Source: Pseudomonas sp.
GTDB taxonomy: Bacteria; Pseudomonadota; Gammaproteobacteria; Pseudomonadales; Pseudomonadaceae
DNA: 64,000 bases
NCBI RefSeq assembly: GCF_030150285.1
Contig: NZ_JASLGE010000063.1
Location: 43,509-107,508, forward strand
Direction of reading: 5' to 3'
Positions 7,919 to 17,529 of this stretch are shown here, piece by piece (within the stretch, counting starts at the first letter, position 1; every line of letters starts with the position of its first letter). Under the pieces are notes generated by a model. It was not told the DNA's origin. It did no database searches and saw nothing but the letters and a program-made list of their open reading frames with translations. The position numbers and the translations under genes are program-made.

Positions 7919-9658
7919 TCAGTGAGAGTGGGACGGCACTGCTGAGCCGCGACAGCCGACGAGAAAGTCAAAGTCGCAGCCTTCATCGGCCTGTAAGACG
8001 CGGTCGATGTAAAGGCTCGCATAGCCGCTCGTGAACAGGGGTGCACGGGTGTCTGGCTGAAGTGTTTTCAGGCGCTCTTGCAGTTCTGCATCACTGATCT
8101 CCAGGTGCAGGCGGCCACCGGCACAGTCCACTTCAATGATGTCGCCATTGCGCACCGCCGCGAGCGGGCCACCCGCCGCCGCTTCAGGGGCCACGTGCAA
8201 AACCACCGTGCCGTAGGCGGTGCCGCTCATGCGGGCATCAGAAATACGCACCATGTCAGTGATGCCTTTGGCCAGCAGTTTGGGAGGCAACCCCATGTTT
8301 CCAACCTCTGCCATGCCGGGGTAGCCTTTCGGGCCCGCATTCTTGAGGACCAGCACACAGTTTTCGTCTACGTCCAGGTCCGGGTCGCCAATACGGGCTT
8401 TGTAATCATCAAAGTTCTCGAACACCACGGCACGACCCCGGTGTTGCATCAACGCCGGCGTCGCCGCAGACGGTTTTAGCACCGCGCCACGCGGCGAAAG
8501 ATTGCCGCGCAAAATACACAACCCTCCATCTGCCACCAACGGATTGTCGAGCGGGCGAATAACCTCGTCGTTGTATTGCGGTGCCTGCTGGCAGTTTTCC
8601 CACAGGCTTTTACCGTTAACGGTCAAGGCATCCGGGTTGGGCAAAAGCCCGGCTTCGCCCAAACGCCGAATCACGGCGGGCAAGCCCCCGGCATAGTAGA
8701 AGTCTTCCATCAGAAAGCGCCCGGAGGGTTGCAGGTCTAGCAGGGTCGGTACATTACGGCCAATACGGGTCCAGTCTTCCAGGCCCAACGCCACCCCGAT
8801 ACGGCCGGCAATCGCCTTGAGGTGGATCACGGCGTTGGTGGAGCCGCCGATGGCCGCATTGACGCTGATGGCGTTTTCAAAAGCCGCTTTGGTCAGCACT
8901 TTGGACAGGCGCATGTCATCTTTCACCATGTCGACAATCCGCATGCCGGACAGATGGGCCAGGACATAGCGGCGCGAGTCGACAGCTGGGATGGCGGCGT
9001 TATGGGGCAATGAAGTCCCCAGCGCTTCGGCCATGCAAGCCATGGTGGACGCCGTGCCCATGGTGTTGCACGTGCCCGCCGAACGAGACATGCCCGACTC
9101 CGCTGACAGAAACTCGTCCAGGCTGATCTGGCCTGCCTTATAGGCCTCATGCATCTGCCACACCACGGTGCCGGAGCCGATGTCCTTACCCTTGTGCTTG
9201 CCGTTGAGCATCGGCCCGCCGGTCACCACCAAGGCGGGCACGTCGCAGCTGGCCGCCCCCATCAGCAGTGCGGGGGTGGTCTTGTCACACCCGGTCAGCA
9301 GCACGACGGCATCAATGGGGTTACCCCGGATAGCCTCTTCCACATCCATGCTCGCCAGGTTGCGGGTGAGCATGGCTGTGGGGCGCAAATTCGATTCGCC
9401 ACTGGAGAACACCGGGAACTCCACTGGAAACCCGCCCGCCTCCAATACCCCTTTCTTGACATGCTCGGCTATTTTGCGGAAATGCGCATTACAAGGCGTC
9501 AACTCAGACCATGTATTACAAATACCAATAATGGGTTTGCCTTGAAACTCATGATCGGGAATACCCTGATTCTTCATCCAACTGCGATACATGAAACCAT
9601 TTTTATCAGACGTGCCAAACCATTGCGCTGAACGCAAGGCTCTTTTGAACTCAGTCAT
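7919..9658 (-). CDS. IlvD/Edd-family sugar-acid dehydratase
   Basis: 579 residues, the length of the pentonate/hexonate dehydratase branch (L-arabinonate, D-xylonate, D-galactonate type) rather than of IlvD (about 615). These are cytoplasmic iron-sulfur enzymes that remove water from a 2,3-dihydroxy acid to give a 2-keto-3-deoxy acid. Cluster cysteines visible are Cys56 (LTPCN), Cys124 (TGCDKTTP) and Cys197 (AGTCNTMG). ATG with an AAGAGA-type site. It is the last gene of a minus-strand set: PdxA-like, beta-hydroxyacid dehydrogenase, MFS carrier, dehydratase. No keto-deoxy-acid aldolase lies next to it, so the fate of the product is unclear. The exact substrate cannot be assigned. Confidence 0.85.
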   Translation of the reverse strand: MTEFKRALRSAQWFGTSDKNGFMYRSWMKNQGIPDHEFQGKPIIGICNTWSELTPCNAHFRKIAEHVKKGVLEAGGFPVEFPVFSSGESNLRPTAMLTRNLASMDVEEAIRGNPIDAVVLLTGCDKTTPALLMGAASCDVPALVVTGGPMLNGKHKGKDIGSGTVVWQMHEAYKAGQISLDEFLSAESGMSRSAGTCNTMGTASTMACMAEALGTSLPHNAAIPAVDSRRYVLAHLSGMRIVDMVKDDMRLSKVLTKAAFENAISVNAAIGGSTNAVIHLKAIAGRIGVALGLEDWTRIGRNVPTLLDLQPSGRFLMEDFYYAGGLPAVIRRLGEAGLLPNPDALTVNGKSLWENCQQAPQYNDEVIRPLDNPLVADGGLCILRGNLSPRGAVLKPSAATPALMQHRGRAVVFENFDDYKARIGDPDLDVDENCVLVLKNAGPKGYPGMAEVGNMGLPPKLLAKGITDMVRISDARMSGTAYGTVVLHVAPEAAAGGPLAAVRNGDIIEVDCAGGRLHLEISDAELQERLKTLQPDTRAPLFTSGYASLYIDRVLQADEGCDFDFLVGCRGSAVPSHSH

Positions 9659-9761
9659 CGCGGTTCTCTTTATTTAGAATGTTGTTCGCCCAACCTTAAA
9701 CGGGATTAATCGAACAACTTAGCGTTGGGTATCCGGTTATAGACGCCGGTCTTTATTAATA

Positions 9762-11063
9762 TCAGTGCCCTACTGCGGGATGTGCGGAGCCATGAGTTAT
9801 TTCGGGCTCGGCTTCAAGTTTGATATCGGGCCGAATGAAGAATGTCAGAACAATGCCTATGCCCAACAGGCATAACGAGCCGGCAAAGGGCAGCGTCCAG
9901 TTACCGGTTTTATCCACCACATAGCCGAAGATGATGGGCGAGAGAATGCCCGCAACGGCAGAACCCGAGTTCATCAGGCCGGCGGCTATGCCGATGTGTT
10001 TCGAGGTGATGTCCATCGGAACAGCCCAGATCGGGGCAATGGTCAGTTCCAGGAAGAAGAATGCCAGGCTCAGGCAGGCCGCCATCACGAACAGTGAATC
10101 GACCATCATCACCGGTATAAGGAAAATCAGCGCCCCACTAAAGGCGAGGATGATGACGTTGCGGCGTGCCGCCACCAGATTGTGCGTGCGCTTGAAAATA
10201 CGATCGCTGAGCAAGCCGCCGACCGTGTTACCCACCACACCGGAGAGAAAAACACCCGCCGAAAACAATGCAGAGCTTTTGAGATCAAGCCCGCGACCGT
10301 GCATGAAAAAGGTTGGCAACCAGGTGAAGAACAACCATCCGCTCCAGCCGTAGCAGAAATACACCCCCATGGTCGGCCCCATACGCTTGAGCAGGCGCAC
10401 CCAAGGCGTCGGCTCCCGAACCGCCGAGGCCGCAATCACACTTTCAACCGGTAAAAGGGCTTCCTCGGTCTTGGTCATGCCGGGATGCTTGCGCGGGTTA
10501 TCACGGAAATACCACGCGAAGATCACCAGCCACACAGCGGTCAACACGCCCACGATCAAGAACGAGCTGCGCCAGGAGCCGACCGCGACCAACATGGCCA
10601 CCAACGGGGGCGTCAGGGCATTGCCCAACCGGGAAAACGAGTGGGTCAGCCCCTGAACAAACCCGCGCTGGCTGGTAGGAAACCAGGCCGACATGGCTTT
10701 GGCCTGGGCAGGCAAGGCTGCTCCCTCACCCACGCCCAGCAACATGCGCGCCAGCACCAGCGACACGAGGCCGCCAGAAAAACCGGTGGCCAGCGTTGCG
10801 ATGGTCCAGATCGAGGCGCACACCAATAATGTTTTCTTGGCACCCAGCCGATCACTGAGCCACCCACCAATAACCTGGAATATGGCATAGGTATAAGCGA
10901 ACGCAGCGAATATAAGACCCAGGTCGGTATTGCTGAGCCCCAAATCATCTCGAATAAGGCCGGCAGAAGCGGAAAGATTGACGCGATCAAGGTACATGAT
11001 GAAAGACATCGCGCACATGATCGCGAGGATGTATCGGCTTATCTTGGGTATCTTGTTGGTCAT
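9762..11063 (-). CDS. MFS transporter, anion:cation symporter (sugar-acid) type
   Basis: 433 residues with about 12 hydrophobic helices. The first helix carries the YLDRVNLS motif and the 2-3 loop GGWLSDRLGAKKTLL, both typical of the ACS family, which carries D-galactonate, glucarate, tartrate and related organic anions. The start is set at the ATG at 11063: AAGGTG is 8 bases upstream, whereas the in-frame ATG at 11069 is only 2 bases from it. It lies between the beta-hydroxyacid dehydrogenase and dehydratase genes on the same strand and probably imports the pathway's substrate. Confidence 0.88.
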   Translation of the reverse strand: MTNKIPKISRYILAIMCAMSFIMYLDRVNLSASAGLIRDDLGLSNTDLGLIFAAFAYTYAIFQVIGGWLSDRLGAKKTLLVCASIWTIATLATGFSGGLVSLVLARMLLGVGEGAALPAQAKAMSAWFPTSQRGFVQGLTHSFSRLGNALTPPLVAMLVAVGSWRSSFLIVGVLTAVWLVIFAWYFRDNPRKHPGMTKTEEALLPVESVIAASAVREPTPWVRLLKRMGPTMGVYFCYGWSGWLFFTWLPTFFMHGRGLDLKSSALFSAGVFLSGVVGNTVGGLLSDRIFKRTHNLVAARRNVIILAFSGALIFLIPVMMVDSLFVMAACLSLAFFFLELTIAPIWAVPMDITSKHIGIAAGLMNSGSAVAGILSPIIFGYVVDKTGNWTLPFAGSLCLLGIGIVLTFFIRPDIKLEAEPEITHGSAHPAVGH

Positions 11064-11127
11064 TGCCATATCACCTTGTTATTAATATTGTCGGGCTGCC
11101 CGAAGGCGCTGGCACACGGGTTTACTG

Positions 11128-12015
11128 TTATGGGCTAAAGGTTTTAATGTCGGGACCGTTAAGGTGTTCGAACTGCAACCACAGCGCACTGTGATCAACG
11201 TCCCCTTCTCGCAGCACCAGGTCAGCGAACAGGTCGCGCACCAAGTGGGTTAGAGGTGTTTGGAAACATGATTCGCTGGCCGACTCAAGGGCGTTATCCA
11301 GATCTTTGAGCTGCATAGTGGCCCGCGCTCGGGGCGTGAAATCACGCTCGATCATCCGTTGACCATGAAGCTCCAACACGCGGCTTTGAGCGAACCCCCC
11401 GCGAATGGCCTGGCGGACCAGAGCAGGGTCGGCACCGCCACGCGCAACCATTTGCAGGGCCTCACACACCGCCGCGATGTTAATCCCGACGATGATCTGG
11501 TTCGCCAGTTTGGCCAACTGCCCCGAGCCGTGCGGCCCCACCAGCGTGGGGTTGCCCATGGCGTGCAGAACGGCCTGTACGCGACTGAAAACCGAGGGCT
11601 CACCCCCCACCATAATGGCCAGGCCACCTTGCTCAGCCGCCGAAACACCGCCCGAAACCGGGGCGTCGAGGTGATGGATACCGCGCTCAAGCAACCTGCT
11701 CGCGTGGTCACGGGCCTGCTGAGGCTTGATCGAACTCATGTCGATGACCACGGCACCCGGAGCCAGCGCTTGGGCGACACCGCTGTCGAACAACACCTCG
11801 CTGACGATCTCGCCATTCTCCAGCATGCAGACCACCACCTCGGCTCCGCTGACGGCTTCTACGGGGGTCGCGGCCCATAGCGCGCCGTGCGCGACAAGTG
11901 CCTGCGCCTTGGCCGCGCTGCGGTTCCATACCCGCACAGGAAAACCCGCGGCCAACAAGCACCGCGCCTGGGGGGCCCCCATGAGGCCGGTTCCCAAGAA
12001 AGTAATATTCAACAT
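11128..12015 (-). CDS. Beta-hydroxyacid dehydrogenase, LtnD/GarR-like
   Basis: 295 residues, NAD(P)-dependent 3-hydroxyacid dehydrogenase family (3-hydroxyisobutyrate, tartronate semialdehyde, L-threonate dehydrogenases). It has the N-terminal GTGLMG dinucleotide loop, the substrate motif DAPVSGGVSAAEQG and the catalytic-lysine segment GQLAKLANQ. The start is the ATG at 12015, with an excellent GGAGGTG site and no overlap with the upstream gene; a longer frame to 12072 would overlap it. With the PdxA-like gene just upstream, the nearest known parallel is four-carbon acid-sugar catabolism (threonate/erythronate), in which LtnD and PdxA2 occur. The kinase of that route is absent here. Confidence 0.88.
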   Translation of the reverse strand: MLNITFLGTGLMGAPQARCLLAAGFPVRVWNRSAAKAQALVAHGALWAATPVEAVSGAEVVVCMLENGEIVSEVLFDSGVAQALAPGAVVIDMSSIKPQQARDHASRLLERGIHHLDAPVSGGVSAAEQGGLAIMVGGEPSVFSRVQAVLHAMGNPTLVGPHGSGQLAKLANQIIVGINIAAVCEALQMVARGGADPALVRQAIRGGFAQSRVLELHGQRMIERDFTPRARATMQLKDLDNALESASESCFQTPLTHLVRDLFADLVLREGDVDHSALWLQFEHLNGPDIKTFSP

Positions 12016-12029
12016 CACCACCTCCGCCC

Positions 12030-13046
12030 TTAGCGGGCCGCTTGCCGATGGGCCTTGGCCATGCGCACACAAATATTGAACGCTTGTTGCAGCCCTTCGA
12101 TATTGGCGATGCCACGCCCGGCGATATCAAACGCGCTGCCACTGGCAGAGGTGGCCACCGGCACCGGCAACCCCCCATGCAGGGTCACGCCGTTGTCGAA
12201 CCCCATCAGTTTCATGGCTATTTGCCCCTGATCGTGGAACATCGATACCACGGCATCAAAGTCGCCACGACGTGCAGCAATAAAGACCGTGTCAGGTGAG
12301 AAAGGCCCGCGCGCATCCAGGCCCATGGCCTTGGCTTTTTCAATGGCAGGCGCGATCACCTCAATTTCTTCCAGGCCGATCGAACCGCCGTCGCCGGCAT
12401 GGGGGTTGAGTGCTGAAACGGCTATTCGCGGGCGCTCGATACCGGCTTGGGTCAACGCCGAATGGAGGATCTGCACAGCGTCCACTACACCTTCCTGTGT
12501 GATCAGGTCCGCCACTTCACGCACGGGGACATGGGACGTCACCCTTGATGTCCAGAGGTTGTCGGTAATGTTGAATTCACAGACGAACCCCGGAACACAA
12601 AAGCGCTTTTGCATGTGGCGCAGTTCGTCTTCCTCGGCCAGCCCTCCCAGGCGCAGGGAGTGCTTGTTCAGCGGCGCAAACAGGATGCCGTGGCACAGCC
12701 CCCGGTTAACGGCTGTCAGGGCCACTTCCATGGTCTCGAAGGACGCACGCCCTGCCTCAAGGGTGCATTGGCCCAAAGGAGGTGATTGCCCCTGTAGCAC
12801 ATCCAGGGCCAGCACCGTGGGCCTGCCCGGCTCGAAGCGAATGCTGTCGAGGTCGTGCACCACAAGTGCATTGAGATCAATCCCGGTAATGCGCTGGGCA
12901 TCCGCGAGCATCACCGGGTCGGTGACAATCAGCAGGTTGGCGGCTTCAAGGTTGGCCTCACGGGCCAGCATTTTGACAGCCATTTCCGGGCCAACCCCTG
13001 CAGGGTCGCCCAACAAGATCGCGAGCGTCGGTCGTTGAGTGTTCAT
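12030..13046 (-). CDS. PdxA-family dehydrogenase (PdxA2-like)
   Basis: 338 residues, homologous to 4-hydroxythreonine-4-phosphate dehydrogenase. Family blocks are GDPAGVGPEM near the N-terminus, NPHAGDGGSIGLEE, and MFHDQGQIAMKLMGFDNGV with the metal-binding His near the C-terminus. It sits in a catabolic operon, not with ksgA/surA as housekeeping pdxA does, so it belongs to the PdxA2-like or TphB-like catabolic branch, which oxidises and decarboxylates four-carbon acid-sugar phosphates or cyclic diols. ATG with TGGAG upstream. First gene of its operon, divergent from a LysR gene 302 bases away. Housekeeping pyridoxine synthesis is unlikely to be its job. Confidence 0.83.
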   Translation of the reverse strand: MNTQRPTLAILLGDPAGVGPEMAVKMLAREANLEAANLLIVTDPVMLADAQRITGIDLNALVVHDLDSIRFEPGRPTVLALDVLQGQSPPLGQCTLEAGRASFETMEVALTAVNRGLCHGILFAPLNKHSLRLGGLAEEDELRHMQKRFCVPGFVCEFNITDNLWTSRVTSHVPVREVADLITQEGVVDAVQILHSALTQAGIERPRIAVSALNPHAGDGGSIGLEEIEVIAPAIEKAKAMGLDARGPFSPDTVFIAARRGDFDAVVSMFHDQGQIAMKLMGFDNGVTLHGGLPVPVATSASGSAFDIAGRGIANIEGLQQAFNICVRMAKAHRQAAR

Positions 13047-13348
13047 ACAAGCTCCATTTCAAAGTATTCAGGGCAGGCCGCCCCACGGTAAAAGGCATGC
13101 CTGGGGCAGCCCTCACGAGGGTTCAAACGTTGACCGTGGTGGCCAGCCGGGGTGCAGAAAGGGTCAAGGCACAGGCCTTGAAAAACGAAAGATGTAATAA
13201 GGGCGCAGGGGGCAACACGAGGAGGGCTTTCAGAGTCACGGTGGTGCTCCAGCGTTATTATTGATCTGCAGACAGGCTAAACAGCCAAGCCATATGAAAC
13301 CAATCGAATCTCGTCAGCGATCCATATACTTTTGTGTATAGTCACAGC
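13047..13348. other. Divergent promoter region between PdxA-like and LysR genes
   Basis: 302 bases without a gene. It must hold the promoters of the minus-strand catabolic operon and of the LysR gene. The one clear element is the palindrome at 13325-13340; I saw no small gene. Confidence 0.6.
13325..13340. promoter_or_regulatory. Candidate LysR operator
   Basis: TATAC-N6-GTATA, a perfect interrupted palindrome that also satisfies the T-N11-A pattern of LysR-type binding sites, 8 bases before the LysR ATG. Binding here would give autoregulation. Confidence 0.5.
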
Positions 13349-14278
13349 ATGAACCCACCTACCGATCTCGCCTTGTTGCTTCGCCTGCGCACCCGCCAAC
13401 TGGCCTTGTTGAGCCTGTTGGATACCGAGCGCAATCTGGGCCGCGCGGCCATGGCCTTGAACATCAGCCAGCCGGCGGCCAGCAAGTTATTGCAACAAGC
13501 CGAAGACAGCTTTGGCGTCGCCCTCTTCGAGCGCCAGCCGCGCGGCATGTCGCCTACACCTCACGGTGAAATCGTGGTTCGTTACGCGCGCAGTGTGATG
13601 GCCGACTTCAGTGCCGCTCGGGAAGAATTACAGGCGATCAGTTCCGGTTTGCGGGGAACCTTGCGCATCGGAAGTGTGCCTGGGGCGGTCACCGAATTGG
13701 TTGCCCCGGCCTTGGCGGAATACAAGCGACGCCACCCTAAAGTCGCGGTATCCATCACGGTGGACACCAGCGATCTGATGATCCACCAACTGGCGCGCGG
13801 TGAAGTGGACTTGGTATTGGGCCGTTTAACGGAAGGGTTCAACCAGGGCGATTATGAGATCCAGCCGCTGCTACAAGAGGGGTTGGTGGCCGTGACGCGA
13901 CACGACAACCCACTGCTGCAACGCGCACGAATCACCTTCAATGACTTGATGGGGGCTTCCTGGATTCTTCAACCTCACGGCTCACCGCAACGCCTGCGTT
14001 TCGACGCCGCGCTGGGCGAAGCTGGGGTCAGCAAGCGCCTGAATATCACTGAAACCGCCTCCACCATTGCGACGACTGCACTGCTGGAGTGTTCGGACAT
14101 GGTGGCAATCATGCCCGCCTCCCTGGCTCGCCACTATGCGCGGCTTGGCGTACTGGGGGTTCTACCGCTGGATTTGCCCATCCGGGTCCCGCCCATCTAC
14201 CTCATCCATCGTCAGGACCGCCCTCTGTCTAGCGCCGCGAACAGTTTCGCGGTGCAAATCAGTGGTTACACGCCCTAG
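13349..14278 (+). CDS. LysR-type transcriptional regulator
   Basis: 309 residues from the ATG at 13349; an upstream GTG at 13334 lies within the palindrome and is less likely. An N-terminal winged HTH covers about 10-70 (the LGRAAMALNISQPAASKLLQQAE recognition region), followed by an effector-binding domain containing GTLRIGSVPGAVTELVAP. It is divergent from the PdxA-like operon, the usual position of a LysR protein that controls its neighbour in response to a pathway metabolite. The closest general resemblance is to regulators of sugar-acid catabolism (GbpR-like), which is a family-level guess. Confidence 0.88.
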   Translation: MNPPTDLALLLRLRTRQLALLSLLDTERNLGRAAMALNISQPAASKLLQQAEDSFGVALFERQPRGMSPTPHGEIVVRYARSVMADFSAAREELQAISSGLRGTLRIGSVPGAVTELVAPALAEYKRRHPKVAVSITVDTSDLMIHQLARGEVDLVLGRLTEGFNQGDYEIQPLLQEGLVAVTRHDNPLLQRARITFNDLMGASWILQPHGSPQRLRFDAALGEAGVSKRLNITETASTIATTALLECSDMVAIMPASLARHYARLGVLGVLPLDLPIRVPPIYLIHRQDRPLSSAANSFAVQISGYTP

Positions 14279-14310
14279 AACAGCCGGCGCAGTTCACCAG
14301 AAACCCAAGC

Positions 14311-14341
14311 AAAAAAAAGCGCTGACAAACCTGTCAGCGCT
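14311..14341 (-). terminator. Rho-independent terminator of the OprD operon
   Basis: Read on the minus strand: AGCGCTGACA, loop GGTT, TGTCAGCGCT and then eight T. A perfect 10-base-pair stem about 110 bases after the OprD stop; it probably ends the whole operon that starts near 20548. Confidence 0.9.
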
Positions 14342-14447
14342 GAGGAAAAGAGACCCGTCTGGCACCTATGCCAATCCCTTTTTACACGAGCACGCCTGTT
14401 TCGACCGCGCCCTTAATCATTCAACGGCTCAGCTCAAGGCTGGCCGC

Positions 14448-15755
14448 TTAGAGCAGTGGAATGCTGTAGCTGACAAAGACCCGGTTCTGATCCTGGTTAC
14501 GGCTGGCGTCACTGTTGGACTTGCCGTTGCGCCAGCTAAACCCGACACCCTTGAGCGCACCGCTCTGCAGGACGTAGTCCAGGCTGATATCACGTTCCCA
14601 CTCTTTCTGGCGATCGCCCGAGGTGGTCTTGATGTTGTCACCGGACAAGTACATGACCGAGGCTTTCAGGCCCGGCACACCCAGTGCCACGAAGTCATAG
14701 GCGTATTGACCAAAAACAGTACGCTCACCCGCTCGGGTAAAGCTCTGGATCAGGCGGTCGGTATACAGGTAGTTGCTGGCACCACCCGCGCCCTTGTCAA
14801 CCAGGCTGCCCTGGTTCAGTTGGGTGAAGTTACTGCCATCCGAGACACTCTGGTAACCCGCTGTAATTGCATGGGCCCCAAGTGAGTAGATAAACGCTGC
14901 ACTCCAGGTACGGTTGTCGATCTCGCCGTCACCGTTTTTGGTGTAACCGCCAATTCTGTAGCCAGAGGTGCCGGAGCTGTTTCTGCCCGAAGAGTCTGTC
15001 TTGAAGTAGCGCAAGTCGGTTTTCAACGACTGGTCGTCTGAAATCGAGAGCGTGTGAATCAACCCCAGGAAATGCTGGCTGTAGTAGTTCTCAAGGTTGG
15101 CATAGTAGTACTGAGCCAGCAGGTCTTTATTAACGCTCCAATCACCACCGGCAAAGTAGAACTGATTGCTTTCGCGCGTCCCGCCCGAAACGGCCAGGCC
15201 TGTCTGATCACTCGAACCACGCCCAGTGGCATGGTTGATCCGGCCACCGGTCAGGGTCAGCCCCTTGATCTCATTCGAGGTGATTTGGCCACCCTCGAAC
15301 GTTTGCGGAAGCAGACGCCCATCGTTGGCAACCAGGATCGGCAATTTCGGAATCAGCGTGCCGTAGCGCATTTCGGTGTTCGACACTTTGACTTTGGCGG
15401 TCACGCCCAACCGGCTCCAGTCGTCGACGGCACGGTCGTCGCGGTTAGACGGAATCATGGTGCTGCCTACATGACGCCCTTTGCCGCTGTCCAGATTGAT
15501 GCCGACCATGCCCAGCGCATCCACGCCGAAGCCTACCGTGCCTTCGGTGTAACCCGACTTGTAATCGAGCATGAAACCTTGTGCCCACTCTTCAGTTTTT
15601 GAAGGCGCAGCGGCCCCATCGCGGTTGTCATTATTGAAGTAGAAGTTCCTGATTCCCAGCGTGGCTTTACTGTCACCCAGAAAATCAGCATTCGCCTGGC
15701 TGCTTAATGCAATAGTGCCCAGACCGACCATTAAAACGATATGTTTACTGCCCAC
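14448..15755 (-). CDS. OprD-family outer membrane porin
   Basis: 435 residues from a GTG start at 15755, preceded by CGGAG about 9 bases upstream; the longer frame to 15845 has no usable site. A signal peptide (VGSKHIVLMVGLGTIALSSQANA) precedes a mature protein starting DFLGDSKATLGIRNFYFNND, the standard OprD family beginning, and the chain ends in an aromatic/hydrophobic beta strand (VFVSYSIPLL). These 18-stranded barrels admit small carboxylates or amino acids through an arginine-lined pore. It is the last gene of the CoA-transferase/lyase operon, so it probably admits that pathway's substrate. The substrate itself cannot be read from sequence. Confidence 0.9.
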   Translation of the reverse strand: MGSKHIVLMVGLGTIALSSQANADFLGDSKATLGIRNFYFNNDNRDGAAAPSKTEEWAQGFMLDYKSGYTEGTVGFGVDALGMVGINLDSGKGRHVGSTMIPSNRDDRAVDDWSRLGVTAKVKVSNTEMRYGTLIPKLPILVANDGRLLPQTFEGGQITSNEIKGLTLTGGRINHATGRGSSDQTGLAVSGGTRESNQFYFAGGDWSVNKDLLAQYYYANLENYYSQHFLGLIHTLSISDDQSLKTDLRYFKTDSSGRNSSGTSGYRIGGYTKNGDGEIDNRTWSAAFIYSLGAHAITAGYQSVSDGSNFTQLNQGSLVDKGAGGASNYLYTDRLIQSFTRAGERTVFGQYAYDFVALGVPGLKASVMYLSGDNIKTTSGDRQKEWERDISLDYVLQSGALKGVGFSWRNGKSNSDASRNQDQNRVFVSYSIPLL

Positions 15756-15965
15756 TTTTAACGCTCCGTTATTTTTATTGTTAAAGCACAACTTACAACC
15801 GGCCCTGACAACCCCTGTGGGTAAAACAGTGGGTCGCCAGAACACCTTTAGTTCCTTGACACTAAGGCCGCATACAACACTTAGAGGTTTAACCGCGGCG
15901 ACCGCTCCCCCAACATCAAGCCATCGCGGTTAACGCCAGGTGCCCTGCGCAACAACTTGAGCCCA

Positions 15966-17399
15966 TTATTCGAAGTGGTTGACCACCGTCTTGGTCACGA
16001 TGAATTCGTCCATCGCCATAAGGCCTTTCTCGCGGCCATGCCCGCTCTTGCGAATACCCCCGAATGGCAATTCAACACCGCCGCCTGCGCCATAGCAGTT
16101 AATGAACACTTGACCGCCTTCGAGCCGTCTTGCCATGCGCTGCTGACGACCGCCATTTTCTGTCCATACGGAGGCGACCAGGCCATAATCCGTGCCATTG
16201 GCCAGTGCGACAGCATCATCCTCATCGTCAAACGGCAGCACCGCCAACACCGGCCCAAAGACCTCTTCATGGGCAAGCTTGTGGTCACGAGGAACGGGGC
16301 CGAAGACCACCGGGCGCACGTAATAACCGGCCTGAGGCAGGTCAGCGTCCATTTGAGCGCGGGCCAGTACCGGTAGCCCCGAGTCTTCACATTCCTTGAT
16401 GAACTGCTGAACACGGCCGTACTGCGCTTTGGTGATGATCGGCCCACAATCCGGGTTGGTTTCTGGCAAGCCAACACGCATGTGCGAAAAGCGTTCGGCG
16501 ATCAGCTTGACCGCTTTGTCGTAAATCGACCGCTGGATCAACACCCGGCTGCCCGCAGAGCAGGTCTGGCCAGCGTTCTGGATAATGGCACCGACCAGAA
16601 TCGGCACCGCCTTGTCCAGGTCAGCATCGTCGAAAACCACCTGAGGGCATTTGCCGCCCAACTCCAGCACGCATTTCACATAGTGGGTAGCCGCCGCTGT
16701 CTGAATCGCAATCCCCACCTCAGGCGAGCCGGTGAAGGTGATCAGGTTGATGCCGGGGTGCCCCGCCAGTGCCGCACCGGCTTCGCGGCCAAAGCCGGTG
16801 ACGATGTTCAACGCACCCGCCGGCAGCCCGGCCTCATGGGCAATTTCAGCCACGCGCAGGGCCGTCAGGCACGCGTCTTCAGCCGGTTTGATAACCGACG
16901 CATTACCGGTGGCCAGTGCGGGAGCCAAGGTGCGGCCCAAGGTCTGAGCCGGGTAGTTCCAAGGAATGATATGACCCACAACACCGCAAGGTTCACGCAC
17001 CACACTGACGGAATAACCCGACAGGTAAGGGATGACCTCACCGTGCACCTTGTCGGCAGCCCCCCCGTAAAATTCAAAGTAGCGGGCCAGGGCTTCAATG
17101 TCTTTGCGCGCCAGAGCAAGCGGCTTGCCGGTATCTTTCGCTTCGATGGCCGACAGCTCATCAATATGATCCAGCACGCCCTGACCGATGCGGACCAGCA
17201 CCCTGCCGCGTTCAGCGGCCGAGAACTGACCCCATGGGCCGCTCAGCGAAGCCCTGGCGGCGACCACCGCTGCATCGATATCCGCGGGCAAACCGCGACC
17301 GATTTCAGCGTAGGCCTCTCCGGTCACCGGCGAGTAAACAGGGATTGTCTGCCCACTGGATGCCGGTGTTTTTTTACCATTGATAAACATCATGCTCAT
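15966..17399 (-). CDS. NAD(P)-dependent aldehyde dehydrogenase
   Basis: 477 residues starting at the ATG at 17399, with TGGAG about 10 bases upstream. A complete aldehyde dehydrogenase: Asn148 (PWNYP), general base Glu246 (LELGGK) and nucleophile Cys280 (NAGQTCSAG), plus the EEVFGPVL motif. It oxidises an aldehyde to a carboxylate. It lies between the CitE-like lyase and the OprD porin in one orientation, so it should act on an intermediate made by the beta-hydroxyacid dehydrogenase encoded first in this operon, for example a semialdehyde. Closest named groups are betaine/gamma-aminobutyraldehyde/vanillin-type enzymes; specificity is unknown. Confidence 0.88.
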   Translation of the reverse strand: MSMMFINGKKTPASSGQTIPVYSPVTGEAYAEIGRGLPADIDAAVVAARASLSGPWGQFSAAERGRVLVRIGQGVLDHIDELSAIEAKDTGKPLALARKDIEALARYFEFYGGAADKVHGEVIPYLSGYSVSVVREPCGVVGHIIPWNYPAQTLGRTLAPALATGNASVIKPAEDACLTALRVAEIAHEAGLPAGALNIVTGFGREAGAALAGHPGINLITFTGSPEVGIAIQTAAATHYVKCVLELGGKCPQVVFDDADLDKAVPILVGAIIQNAGQTCSAGSRVLIQRSIYDKAVKLIAERFSHMRVGLPETNPDCGPIITKAQYGRVQQFIKECEDSGLPVLARAQMDADLPQAGYYVRPVVFGPVPRDHKLAHEEVFGPVLAVLPFDDEDDAVALANGTDYGLVASVWTENGGRQQRMARRLEGGQVFINCYGAGGGVELPFGGIRKSGHGREKGLMAMDEFIVTKTVVNHFE

Positions 17400-17529
17400 A
17401 GTGATTGCTCCAGAGATACGCAATAGGTCGGCCAGGAGGCAAACGTGCCTGCGCATGGCCTCGCGGTTACCAATCGCATGTGCGCGCAACCCGCGGAGGG
17501 CGCAGCATGCTCATCGACCGGCGGGTAAA

